Assembly: GCA_021767705.1 (NCBI GenBank) | Contig: JAASSU010000010.1 | Span: 1 to 33,636 of the forward strand | Source of the DNA: Bacteroidota bacterium | GTDB taxonomy: Bacteria > Bacteroidota > Bacteroidia > Bacteroidales > JAIPAH01 | Direction of reading: 5' to 3' | DNA: 33,636 nt | Shown: positions 1 to 7,616 of the stretch, piece after piece | Layout: the number at the start of each line of letters is the position of its first letter | Position numbering within the stretch: the stretch's first letter is position 1 | The notes under the pieces: generated by a model | The model's database searches: none | What the model saw: the letters and a program-made list of their open reading frames with translations, nothing else | Told to the model about the DNA's origin: nothing | Made by a program: the position numbers and the translations under genes

Positions 1-318
1 AAGGGACAGATGCTTGTGGATGCGGGCATGTTATCTGCGAAAGTGGCTGCTGCCGAAGGCGGTGATATTTATGACCTGAGGATGGAGTGCGCTGCCATTA
101 TCCGTAAATCGGCACGCGACCTGATGGTACAGAATCATTCGCTCAGGGCTTTTGGCTTTGAGCATGTGGAGTATTACGACATGGTCAGGGAGCTGATAGA
201 AGAATACCGCCTGCTGTTTATCGACTGGGTGCAGTCCTTCGACCCGTGGAACTACATCACTGATAGCTGGGGACTCTTCAACCCTCCGGGAGTGGGGCCT
301 TTTGATGATGAAGATTAA
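1..318 (+). CDS. C-terminal end of a conserved uncharacterised protein (5' end outside window)
   Basis: The frame is open from the first base, so the ATG at position 10 is most likely an internal methionine and the gene begins upstream of the window. The visible 105 residues are mostly predicted helix, with a stretch rich in Leu, Ile and Glu followed by an aromatic segment (FIDWVQSFDPWNYI) and a tail WGLFNPPGVGPFDDED ending in acidic residues. From memory this tail resembles an uncharacterised protein family common in Bacteroidota, but I cannot name a domain or function. No signal peptide or membrane segment is visible in the part present. It reads in the same direction as the broken lipoprotein gene that follows after about 175 bases. 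Confidence 0.6.
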   Translation, partial: KGQMLVDAGMLSAKVAAAEGGDIYDLRMECAAIIRKSARDLMVQNHSLRAFGFEHVEYYDMVRELIEEYRLLFIDWVQSFDPWNYITDSWGLFNPPGVGPFDDED

Positions 319-493
319 TAAGGATCCGGTTAAAAATATGTCACAACTGAAACGGAAAGGACTGTTTAGCACATAAAGGTCTTTGGAATTGACACTTCAC
401 AAGTTGAAGATATATCATTCATTTTAAGATATTGTGCATAAACATTTCGTTTAGTTGTGAGTTTGAATGGTTAAACAAAATAAAACACAAGCT

Positions 494-808
494 ATGAATA
501 AGAAGATTTTTTCATTTATATCAGTTATTGCCATTGTAATGTTACTGGCAAGTTGCGGACATAATGTAGATGTTGTTGAAAGTGGAACTTACGACGGAAC
601 GGTTTCAGAAGCTAAGCCCGATGAAGAGGAAATTTATGTGGATTTGGATAACGGTAAAACCATTGAGCTTTACTTTACTGAAACCACTACATTGACGAAA
701 AACGGCACTTAAGTTCCTTTTTCTGAATTGAAAAAAGGCGTGGATGTCACGGTTGAAGTGGAAAAGAAAGGGAAACGCCTCGATCCTATCGCTGTTAAAA
801 TTAAGTAA
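494..808 (+). pseudogene. Small lipoprotein gene interrupted by an in-frame TAA
   Basis: The ATG at 494 opens a frame with a lipoprotein signal: a short basic start, a hydrophobic run and the lipobox LLASC with Cys21. An ATG at 467 adds nine polar residues and fits a signal peptide less well. The frame stops at TAA 710-712 after 72 residues. Beyond that stop the same frame stays open for 31 codons (starting VPFSELKKGVDVTVEVEKK) and ends with TAA at 806-808, one base before the next start codon. The downstream part continues the same beta-rich, Lys/Glu-rich style, so I read this as a gene of about 104 residues broken by one nonsense change (GAA, CAA or AAA to TAA). The intact protein could be a small OB-like beta-barrel lipoprotein, but the family is not identified. 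A sequencing error is possible. The 72-residue product may still be made. Confidence 0.7.
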
Positions 809-809
809 T

Positions 810-1313
810 ATGGAATCTTTACCAGGAATGTGGCGGACAGAGTTATGGCATCCTCTGTCTGTCCATTTTCCGATTGCATTGCTGATATTTGCCACTCTAT
901 TTCTTACAGCAGCCCGTCTTATTCCATCTTATAAGAGTTATCTTCTTTTTACAGGAAGACTCCTTCTCATTTTCGGGGTGCCATTAGTTTGGTGGGCAGT
1001 GTATTCAGGAACGCTTGCCGACAGTGTGGTAGGAAGGTATGTATGTGATCCTACCGTATTGGAAGATCACGAGCGCTATGCTTACATCACAGCCTATTTG
1101 TTTACTGCCGGATTGTTGGCTGAAATCTTGCTGGCATTAAAGCGACTGATACCGTCCGAAAAAATTAAAACATTGCTTTCTGTATTAAGCCTTGTCTTAT
1201 TGGTTAGCGGTTCAGTTACTCTGGGTTATGTGGGGCATCTCGGTGCAAAGCTGGTCTATCAGCAAGGTGCTGGTGTACATCACCCCACCGAAGATTGCGG
1301 TGAGTTTGAGTAG
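810..1313 (+). CDS. DUF2231 family inner-membrane protein
   Basis: A 167-residue integral membrane protein. It begins with the family hallmark WHPLSVHFPIALLIF (about residues 12-26), has about four hydrophobic helices, and ends with a GHLGAKLVYQQGAGV motif just after the last helix. Both motifs are typical of DUF2231 proteins, which are membrane proteins of unknown function sometimes found near redox or cytochrome-type genes. The start at ATG 810 was chosen because it lies one base after the end of the broken lipoprotein frame (TAATATG), which suggests translational coupling. An upstream extension to 744 in this frame only overlaps the lipoprotein gene. Histidines in the first and last motifs could bind heme or metal, but this is inference. 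The premature stop in the upstream gene may reduce its translation. Confidence 0.8.
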   Translation: MESLPGMWRTELWHPLSVHFPIALLIFATLFLTAARLIPSYKSYLLFTGRLLLIFGVPLVWWAVYSGTLADSVVGRYVCDPTVLEDHERYAYITAYLFTAGLLAEILLALKRLIPSEKIKTLLSVLSLVLLVSGSVTLGYVGHLGAKLVYQQGAGVHHPTEDCGEFE

Positions 1314-1392
1314 AATACATCAGTTTAAAAGCGAGTTCTTAACGTGTTTGGCGTTTATTTCAATCCAAGCTATATGCAAATCTTATCATGTG

Positions 1393-1915
1393 TTAGTCCA
1401 TCCCTAACTGGTACATGATGAAGCCAAGTTTCGCAGCTCTCTCATCAAGCCTTTCGCTGAGCTTGGCTGCCGTGTTATGACCCGATTGCTCGATAACATT
1501 TAACAAAACCGGATTTTTTTGTGCTGTGCGGTTTTGTAAGGCCGCAGCAAATTTATAGGAGTTGAATGATGGGACTCGGTCATCATTTTCTCCGGTAACA
1601 ATAAGCATCGCCGGATAGTTAATATTCGCTTTAATATTGTGGTAGGGCGAATAGTTCAGTAGATTTGTGAAGCTGGTGCTGTCGGTTATGGTTCCGTAAA
1701 TATCATGATGGAAACCATTCATCATGCTTTTCAAGCCATGGTGCAATAACTTCAGGATGAACATCCTCCATCCAGCGGTAAGGATCTTCTATAACATAAT
1801 CAGTATAAAAAGTATCCGTAACAATTTTTTTATGAGTTTTAACAGGGTAATAATCCTGGCATAAAGCCGTGGAGCTGACAGAAATCAGAATGATAAAAAA
1901 CAATAACTTTTTCAT
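1393..1915 (-). pseudogene. Prolyl oligopeptidase (S9A) remnant with large internal deletion and frameshift
   Basis: Reading from 1915 down, the frame gives a signal peptide (MKKLLFFIILISVSSTALCQ) and the N-terminal hallmark of S9A prolyl oligopeptidases, IEDPYRWMEDVHPEVIAPWL, then stops at about 1703. A second frame starts inside the end of the first and encodes the family's C-terminus: SYSPYHNIKANINYPAMLIV style sequence, the acid motif NDDRVP (catalytic Asp) and SGHN (catalytic His), ending at 1393. Family members are about 700 residues; only about 55 N-terminal and 110 C-terminal residues remain. The beta-propeller and the nucleophile Ser region are absent. The two parts meet near 1710-1725 in different frames, so no active enzyme can be made. 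I call this a deletion-derived pseudogene of a secreted peptidase. Confidence 0.82.
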
Positions 1916-2124
1916 TGAGGTTTGGGTTTTGTGACTAAACAATTATAATTTGATGTAAAACGAACAATCTATTTTGTTCAAAAATAGAAAAAGAATCGAA
2001 TAAACAGAGGCTTGTCAAGATTTGATAAATAGTTTAAAGTTATTTTAAATTAGATGGGCAGTTCTTTACGTTTCTAAATTATGTTTCCGACGGATTTATT
2101 TACTTTGCCGAAAATTAGATTTTC

Positions 2125-3117
2125 ATGAATATCGATAAACTTATTGCCTTTCGGGAAGTTTTGCAGGATTTAAGTTCTGGTAAAACCGAAAGTCCTTATT
2201 ACGAAAGTTTTGAGCAGATTTCGCAAATAGCGGCATCAGAGAACCCGCTGTTTACCAGGAAAAATATATTGCATGCGCTGGAGGTGTTGGTAGCCAACCT
2301 CAGAGAAGAGAACCTCTTTGCTTTGAATGAAAAAGCTGCCCTGCAAAAGGAGGTGAACATCAGCAGCCTGGTTGCTGAGAAAGATGTCCTTTCTGGGTTC
2401 CCCGACTGGCTGATGGCGATCCTTACCGGCAACCGCATCACGTTTCAGCTACCCGAAAATAACCGGCGGTTTTTGCCTGAGGTGGTGAGCTGGTTCGTGA
2501 AGGAAAATCCGGAAATGCAGTCGGTGTTTTCTTTTACGGAAGGGCGAATAGAAAAGCCGGAGTATTTGCTGACCTATCCTGTGGAAGAGGAAGAGCAGCA
2601 ACTGTTAAAATACTTTAAAGCCTATCCGGGTGTGACCCGTATGAAGAAAAAGGCGGTTGCTGTGCTTACGGGCAATGAAAGCAATGAGGATCTTCAGCTT
2701 TTGGTTGAGGGCACCATGCGCTTTTTCAGCCAGGGAAACCACAGGGTTTCTAAAATCATGGTGCCCCATGGATATGATTTCACCCCTCTGCTCGAGTCGT
2801 TTAAGAATTACATGGAATTGAAGGATCATCATAGCTACCGGAATAATTACGATTATTACAAATCCATCTACCTTTTAAACAAGGAAAACTTTTTTGATAA
2901 TGAGCTGGTGCTGATAAAGGAGGACGACAAGCAGTTTTTATCGCCGTTATCAGTAATCTATTTTTCTTATTATCAGTCAGAAAAGCAAGTGGAGGAGATT
3001 TTGGATCAGCACTATGTTTCAGCGGTTTACCGCAACCAGCAAGGGGCAGGGGCAGCATGGACAGAGATGAAAAACCCTGTTTTTGCTAACTGGGAGTTCT
3101 ATCCTGCGGCAAGGTAG
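2125..3117 (+). CDS. LuxC-type acyl-CoA reductase homologue, probable active-site loss
   Basis: A 330-residue protein with no signal peptide. The second half carries the signature order of the Bacteroidota LuxC-like acyl-CoA reductases: KKKAVAVLTGNES (about 173-185), then MRFFSQGNHRVSKIMVPHGYDF, then NNYDYYKSIYLLN, then LVLIKEDDKQFLSPLSVIYF. In relatives as I recall them the second block reads like F-G-L-G-C-R-N-V-S-K, with the Cys forming the acyl-thioester intermediate. Here that position is Asn205. The N-terminal half is weakly conserved and the usual nucleotide-binding area is not obvious. I infer a diverged paralogue that may have lost reductase chemistry. A weak promoter-like sequence (TTTACTTTG) lies at about 2099-2107. 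No operon partner is adjacent; the usual ferredoxin or serine-pathway neighbours are absent. Confidence 0.7.
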   Translation: MNIDKLIAFREVLQDLSSGKTESPYYESFEQISQIAASENPLFTRKNILHALEVLVANLREENLFALNEKAALQKEVNISSLVAEKDVLSGFPDWLMAILTGNRITFQLPENNRRFLPEVVSWFVKENPEMQSVFSFTEGRIEKPEYLLTYPVEEEEQQLLKYFKAYPGVTRMKKKAVAVLTGNESNEDLQLLVEGTMRFFSQGNHRVSKIMVPHGYDFTPLLESFKNYMELKDHHSYRNNYDYYKSIYLLNKENFFDNELVLIKEDDKQFLSPLSVIYFSYYQSEKQVEEILDQHYVSAVYRNQQGAGAAWTEMKNPVFANWEFYPAAR

Positions 3118-3172
3118 GATGTTTTACTAACAACTTAATGTGAACAATATCTGGAAGAAAAAAGAAATTCGG

Positions 3173-3203
3173 TTTGCAATTTAATTGAAAAGCAGTATTT
3201 TTG
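3173..3203 (+). promoter_or_regulatory. Bacteroidota-type promoter of rpmE2
   Basis: TTTG at 3173-3176 and TATTTTTG at 3196-3203 are separated by 19 bases, a full match to the TTTG-N19-21-TAnnTTTG promoter known in Bacteroidota. Initiation would fall near 3210, giving a leader of about 45 bases before rpmE2. Confidence 0.75.
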
Positions 3204-3256
3204 CAGTCCGTTTTTCGGGTTCAGAACACAGAAGAAAAAAATAACAGTTTAAAGAT

Positions 3257-3520
3257 ATGAAAAAAGACATTCATCCAAAAGAATACAGGTATGTGGTTTT
3301 TAAGGACGTATCGGACGGAACAAGCTTCCTGAGCCGCTCTACTGCTAAAAGCAAAGAAACCATCAAGTGGGAAGACGGAGAAGAGTATCCATTGATAAAA
3401 CTCGAAATCTCAAGTTCATCACACCCATTCTTTACTGGTAAGATGAAACTTGTTGATAGTGCCGGTCGTGTTGATAAGTTTAAGAACAAATACAAGAAGC
3501 ACTACGAAAAGAAAAATTAG
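3257..3520 (+). CDS. rpmE2: 50S ribosomal protein L31, type B
   Basis: This 87-residue protein matches the type B L31 family across its length: it starts [20 protein letters not shown], contains the conserved [10 protein letters not shown] segment (about residues 54-63), and ends in a basic tail ([13 protein letters not shown]). It binds the large subunit near the central protuberance. It has no Cys pairs, so it is the zinc-independent (C-minus) form. A consensus promoter lies upstream and a strong terminator downstream, so the gene is a stand-alone transcription unit. The ATG at 3257 is the only sensible start; there is no Shine-Dalgarno sequence. Confidence 0.97.
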   Translation: MKKDIHPKEYRYVVFKDVSDGTSFLSRSTAKSKETIKWEDGEEYPLIKLEISSSSHPFFTGKMKLVDSAGRVDKFKNKYKKHYEKKN

Positions 3521-3541
3521 AGCATCAAACAGCGATGTGGT

Positions 3542-3572
3542 AAAGTCCTTTCAGAACGAAAGGACTTTTTTT
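3542..3572 (+). terminator. Rho-independent terminator of rpmE2
   Basis: AAAGTCCTTTC (3542-3552) and GAAAGGACTTT (3558-3568) form a perfect 11-bp stem with a 5-base loop, followed by T to 3572. It lies 22 bases after the rpmE2 stop. The end of its T-run overlaps the likely -33 element of the next promoter. Confidence 0.92.
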
Positions 3573-3601
3573 GTATTAGACCTTTCGGTTTCTTACTTTT
3601 G
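3570..3601 (+). promoter_or_regulatory. Promoter of the GlmU-like gene, overlapping the rpmE2 terminator
   Basis: TTTG at 3570-3573 is formed by the last T bases of the terminator plus a G, and TACTTTTG lies at 3594-3601 after 20 bases. Both match the Bacteroidota consensus. The ATG at 3618 is 16 bases further on, so the leader would be only about 10 bases. Confidence 0.72.
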
Positions 3602-3617
3602 AAAGCAAAAACAGCAT

Positions 3618-4835
3618 ATGAACTTTGTACTCTTTGACGACTCGCGCCGCGTAGATCTGTTACCCCTTGTGTTTACGAGGCCCGTGGCTGATATGCGTGT
3701 AGGCATTACCACCATCCGCGAAAAATGGGAATATTATCTCGATCAGAAGACTTCCACACTTACCGAAGGGTATTTGTCGAAGAAATTTCCATTGAAAAAA
3801 GCGGATGATAATATTTTGATAAATGGCTCAATTATCCCGACGAAAAAGATAGTTGAACGCATTTTAACACTCAAGCCGGGTGAGGCCATTACAAAAGATG
3901 AATACATCATTGCTATCCGGATGACGGCGGATGACCTGAAAAATGTCAGCGATACAGCTTCAGAGGATGCTAAAAAGGCGGGCAACCAGCAAAACACCTC
4001 TTTTACCTATCACAAGTGCGAGCAGGAGCACCAAAAGATTGCTTTCCCCTGGCAAATCTTTACCAAGAATAAGGATATCCTGATTGAAGATTTTAAGCGC
4101 CTGACCAAAGGGCGATCTTCTGCACATGTTTCAGAAACCAATACCATCATCGGGAAAGAGAACCTTTTTGTGGAGAAGGGAGCTAAAATTGAGGGTGCGA
4201 TTATCAATGCAAGTACCGGTCCTGTATATATCGAAAAGGACGCCGAGGTAATGGAAGGCACCCTCATTCGCGGACCTTTTGCTTTGTGCGATCATTCCAA
4301 AACGAAAATGGGAGCGAAAATATCCGGGCCTGTCACTGTAGGCCCACACTGTAAAGTGGGGGGCGAAGTGCACGAATCGGTTTTCTTTGGTTATGCCAAC
4401 AAAGCCCACGACGGTTTTGTGGGTAACTCGGTAATAGGGGAGTGGTGCAACCTGGGTGCAGACACCAACACTTCGAACCTTAAAAACACCTATGAGCCGG
4501 TAAGGCTTTACAGTTACGACAAGCAGTCGTTTATCAAAACCGGTGAGCAGTTCATCGGATTGATTATGGGCGATCACTCTAAATGTGGTATCAATACGAT
4601 GTTTAACACCGGAACGGTGGTTGGGGTCAACGCCAATGTTTACGGCGACGGGTTCCAACGTAACTTTGTGCCTTCTTTTGCCTGGGGCGGAAAAAGCGGC
4701 TACGTTCAGTACCAGTTTGCTAAAGCCGTTCAGGTTGCCAAAGCCGTTTATAAGCGTCGTGGATTGGAATTTGATGAAACAGAGCAGGGCATTCTGAAGG
4801 CGGTTTTTGACGTGTCGGCAAAAATGCCCCGATAG
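3618..4835 (+). CDS. GlmU-like nucleotidyltransferase with left-handed beta-helix (alternative bacterial GlmU family)
   Basis: A 405-residue protein of the kind annotated in Bacteroidota as UDP-N-acetylglucosamine diphosphorylase / glucosamine-1-phosphate N-acetyltransferase (alternative GlmU). The N-terminus FVLFDDSRRVDLLPLVFTRP followed by DMRVGITTIREKWEYY is the family signature of the shortened sugar-nucleotide pyrophosphorylase domain. From about residue 170 the hexapeptide repeats of a left-handed beta-helix begin (IIGKENLFVEKGAKIEGAII) and carry through SVIGEWCNLGADTNTSNLKN, GLIMGDHSKCGINTMFNTGT and the closing PSFAWGG. The likely role is supply of UDP-GlcNAc or a related activated sugar for the cell envelope, in the cytoplasm. 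Which reaction it catalyses has not been shown here. The gene has its own promoter and precedes lon by 144 bases. Confidence 0.85.
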   Translation: MNFVLFDDSRRVDLLPLVFTRPVADMRVGITTIREKWEYYLDQKTSTLTEGYLSKKFPLKKADDNILINGSIIPTKKIVERILTLKPGEAITKDEYIIAIRMTADDLKNVSDTASEDAKKAGNQQNTSFTYHKCEQEHQKIAFPWQIFTKNKDILIEDFKRLTKGRSSAHVSETNTIIGKENLFVEKGAKIEGAIINASTGPVYIEKDAEVMEGTLIRGPFALCDHSKTKMGAKISGPVTVGPHCKVGGEVHESVFFGYANKAHDGFVGNSVIGEWCNLGADTNTSNLKNTYEPVRLYSYDKQSFIKTGEQFIGLIMGDHSKCGINTMFNTGTVVGVNANVYGDGFQRNFVPSFAWGGKSGYVQYQFAKAVQVAKAVYKRRGLEFDETEQGILKAVFDVSAKMPR

Positions 4836-4979
4836 CCTGACAAATTATCAGACTGCATCAGGGAAGGGAAATGTTTTGTCAGGATAATGGGTCTGTACTC
4901 CAATAATCTTGATTTGGCATGACCATTGATAAATTGGGTCGGCGAGTATTTCGCTGTATCATTCGAATGAAAAAAACTT

Positions 4980-7430
4980 ATGAGCAATTTTGATAAGAAC
5001 GATTTTTTAGGGTTTTCCGATATGATGGGGAGAGACGGTGAAGTAATGCCGGTGATATCGACCGAATCGGAAGATGATATAGAGAGCGAAGAGATAGATA
5101 ATGAATTGCCAATACTGCCTTTGCGCAATGCAGTCCTGTTTCCGGGAGTGGTGACACCCATCACCGTTGGGCGCGAGAAATCGCTTGAGTTGATCAAGCA
5201 GGTCAATAAAGGAAACAAAACCCTGGGCGCGATAGCGCAACGCGATGACAGCGTGGATGAACCTAAGCTCAACGACTTTCATCAATATGGCACGGTAGCC
5301 CGCATCATCAAGATGCTGAATATGCCCGACGGAAGCACGACGGTGATTATCCAGGGGCGTCGGCGTTTTGGATTGCTCGATCTTATTAAAACAGAGCCTT
5401 TTCACGTTGGCCGGATTGAGGTGCTCACAAACGCTGAACCTGCCGGGGATGATAAAGAGTTTGAAGCACTGATCAGCTCCATCAAGGATATGGCTTTCCA
5501 GATTATTCAGAAGTCGCCCAATATCCCGATGGAAGCTTCGTTTACCCTCGAAAATATTGAGAGCCCCAAATACCTGGTCAATTTCATTTGCAGCAACCTC
5601 AGTGCAGATGTCAAAGAAAAGCAGCAGCTCCTCGAAACATCCAACATCCAGAAACGGGCTGAGATGGCACTTGAGATGCTGTCAAAAGAGATGCAGATGG
5701 TGGACCTGAAGCATCATATCCAGAGTAAGGTAAAAACCGATTTGGATAAGCAGCAGCGTGATTATTTCCTCAATCAGCAGCTAAAAACAATTAAAGAAGA
5801 ACTTGGCGACAATACCCAGGAGCATGAGATTGAGGATCTCAAGGAGAAAGCAAAGAACAAAAACTGGCCTGAGCAGGTAGCGAAGACCTTTGAAAAAGAG
5901 TTGTCTAAGTTGCAGCGGATGAATCCTGCAGCCATGGAGTACTCTATCCAGATCAATTACCTGGATACGCTGGTGGAGCTTCCCTGGAGTGAGTTCAGTA
6001 AAGACAATTTTGATCTGGAGAGGGCTGAAAAAATCCTCGAAAGAGATCATCACGGACTGGAAAAAGTGAAGGAGCGTATCATCGAGTATCTGGCGGTCCT
6101 GAAGCTCAAGGCCAACATGAAATCGCCGATCTTATGCCTGGTGGGCCCTCCGGGTGTGGGCAAAACATCCCTCGGAAAATCTGTGGCCGAATCGCTGGGA
6201 AGAAAGTACATCCGCATGTCATTGGGTGGGCTCAGGGATGAAGCCGAAATCAGGGGGCACCGAAAAACATACATCGGGGCGATGCCCGGAAGGATTATCC
6301 AGAGCATCAAAAAAGCCGGGACATCCAATCCTGTTTTTGTGCTCGATGAAATAGATAAGGTGGCCGGTGCTACCGTGAACGGCGATCCTGCTTCGGCCTT
6401 GCTGGAGGTGCTCGATCCGGAACAAAACACTTCCTTTTATGATAATTTCCTGGAGGTGGAGTATGACCTGTCAAATGTGATGTTCCTGGCCACGGCCAAC
6501 ACCATGAGCAGCATTCATCCGGCGCTGCGCGACCGTATGGAAGTCATCCATGTGAATGGCTACCTGATGGAAGAAAAGTACCAAATCGCTAAAAAACATC
6601 TGATTCCGAAGCAGATGCGAGAGCATGGTCTGAAATCAAACCAGGTGACTTTTAAAAAGCCTGTGGTTGAATCGCTTATCCAGGATTACACCAGGGAGTC
6701 GGGTGTGAGGAGTCTGGAGAAAACGATTGCCAAGGTTATCCGCAACCAGGCACGTAAGATTGTGATGGATGACACGTACAAAAAGAGCCTTACCACTGAT
6801 GATGTCAGGGAAATTCTGGGGCCACCCCTTTTCCAGTACGACCGCGAACTGGATAACGAAGTTCCGGGTGTGGTGACAGGTTTGGCCTGGACGGCCGTAG
6901 GGGGCGAAATCCTGTTTGTGGAGGTGAGCCTGAGCAAAGGCAAAGGGCGGCTGACGCTTACCGGTAACCTGGGTGATGTGATGAAAGAATCGGCCACCCT
7001 GGCCATGGAATACCTGAAAGCACATACTGATCAGCTGAATCTGGATCCTGAAGTGTTTGATAAGTGGAATGTGCATATCCACATCCCTGAAGGAGCCACA
7101 CCTAAAGATGGCCCATCAGCCGGAATAACTATGTTTACCGCACTGGCATCCGCCTTTACACAAAGAAAAGTGAAGTCGAAGGTGGCAATGACGGGAGAAA
7201 TCACTTTACGTGGTAAAGTTCTGCCTGTGGGCGGGATTAAGGAAAAGATACTGGCAGCTAAGCGGGCAAAAATCAAAGATATCATCCTTTCAGAAGACAA
7301 CAGGAAGAATATAGAAGATATTAAACCTGAATATATCAAAGGCCTTCGTTTCCATTATGTTACCGAAATGAGTGAAGTTATTGACATTGCACTCACCAAT
7401 GAAAAAGCAAAGAACGCGTTGAAGCTTTAA
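4980..7430 (+). CDS. lon: ATP-dependent Lon protease (LonA type)
   Basis: An 816-residue soluble protease in the normal size range. The N-terminal substrate-binding LON domain begins near [20 protein letters not shown] (about residue 42). The AAA+ module has Walker A GPPGVGKT (389-396, Lys395) and Walker [11 protein letters not shown]. The C-terminal protease domain carries the Ser-Lys dyad: PKDGPSAG with Ser713, and GGIKEK with Lys756. The enzyme degrades misfolded and short-lived regulatory proteins as a hexamer in the cytoplasm. The first 40 residues are acidic and low in conservation, as in other Bacteroidota Lon proteins. No CIRCE or other heat-shock operator was recognised in the 144-base upstream gap, and no clear terminator follows. 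Confidence 0.98.
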   Translation: MSNFDKNDFLGFSDMMGRDGEVMPVISTESEDDIESEEIDNELPILPLRNAVLFPGVVTPITVGREKSLELIKQVNKGNKTLGAIAQRDDSVDEPKLNDFHQYGTVARIIKMLNMPDGSTTVIIQGRRRFGLLDLIKTEPFHVGRIEVLTNAEPAGDDKEFEALISSIKDMAFQIIQKSPNIPMEASFTLENIESPKYLVNFICSNLSADVKEKQQLLETSNIQKRAEMALEMLSKEMQMVDLKHHIQSKVKTDLDKQQRDYFLNQQLKTIKEELGDNTQEHEIEDLKEKAKNKNWPEQVAKTFEKELSKLQRMNPAAMEYSIQINYLDTLVELPWSEFSKDNFDLERAEKILERDHHGLEKVKERIIEYLAVLKLKANMKSPILCLVGPPGVGKTSLGKSVAESLGRKYIRMSLGGLRDEAEIRGHRKTYIGAMPGRIIQSIKKAGTSNPVFVLDEIDKVAGATVNGDPASALLEVLDPEQNTSFYDNFLEVEYDLSNVMFLATANTMSSIHPALRDRMEVIHVNGYLMEEKYQIAKKHLIPKQMREHGLKSNQVTFKKPVVESLIQDYTRESGVRSLEKTIAKVIRNQARKIVMDDTYKKSLTTDDVREILGPPLFQYDRELDNEVPGVVTGLAWTAVGGEILFVEVSLSKGKGRLTLTGNLGDVMKESATLAMEYLKAHTDQLNLDPEVFDKWNVHIHIPEGATPKDGPSAGITMFTALASAFTQRKVKSKVAMTGEITLRGKVLPVGGIKEKILAAKRAKIKDIILSEDNRKNIEDIKPEYIKGLRFHYVTEMSEVIDIALTNEKAKNALKL

Positions 7431-7506
7431 AGTAATTGATATGCCTTTCCATCATTCATGTTAAAGCGAACATTGAATTCTTAGAATCACATCATACTTT
7501 TGTGCT

Positions 7507-7557
7507 GAATGAATTTAGCTAAATTTGTTCAGTGTGGTGAATAAATTTAGCTAAAAA
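7507..7557. promoter_or_regulatory. Two direct copies of a palindromic AATTTAGCTAAA site (candidate operator)
   Basis: GAATGAATTTAGCTAAA starts at 7507 and GAATAAATTTAGCTAAA at 7539, so 16 of 17 bases repeat at a 32-base step, about three helical turns. Each core is self-complementary; the first extends to AATTTAGCTAAATT (7512-7525). The pair lies 60-110 bases upstream of the ATPase gene, which fits a dimeric regulator binding cooperatively. No regulator gene is adjacent, so this is inference. Confidence 0.5.
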
Positions 7558-7616
7558 CATAAAGGTTAGTAGAAAAAATTCCTATTTTTACATTTCATTT
7601 AGATATAAATGTAGAA

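Noticed and set aside
710..712. Stop codon recoding (readthrough) in the lipoprotein gene
   Set aside because: No selenocysteine-type signal applies to TAA and no readthrough context is evident; a nonsense mutation or sequencing error is simpler.
744..809. N-terminal extension of the DUF2231 protein
   Set aside because: These codons overlap the end of the lipoprotein frame and carry no family similarity; ATG 810 begins next to the conserved WHPLSVHFPIALL block.
4131..4658. Minus-strand frame within the GlmU-like gene
   Set aside because: It is a shadow of the beta-helix coding region with no motif of its own.
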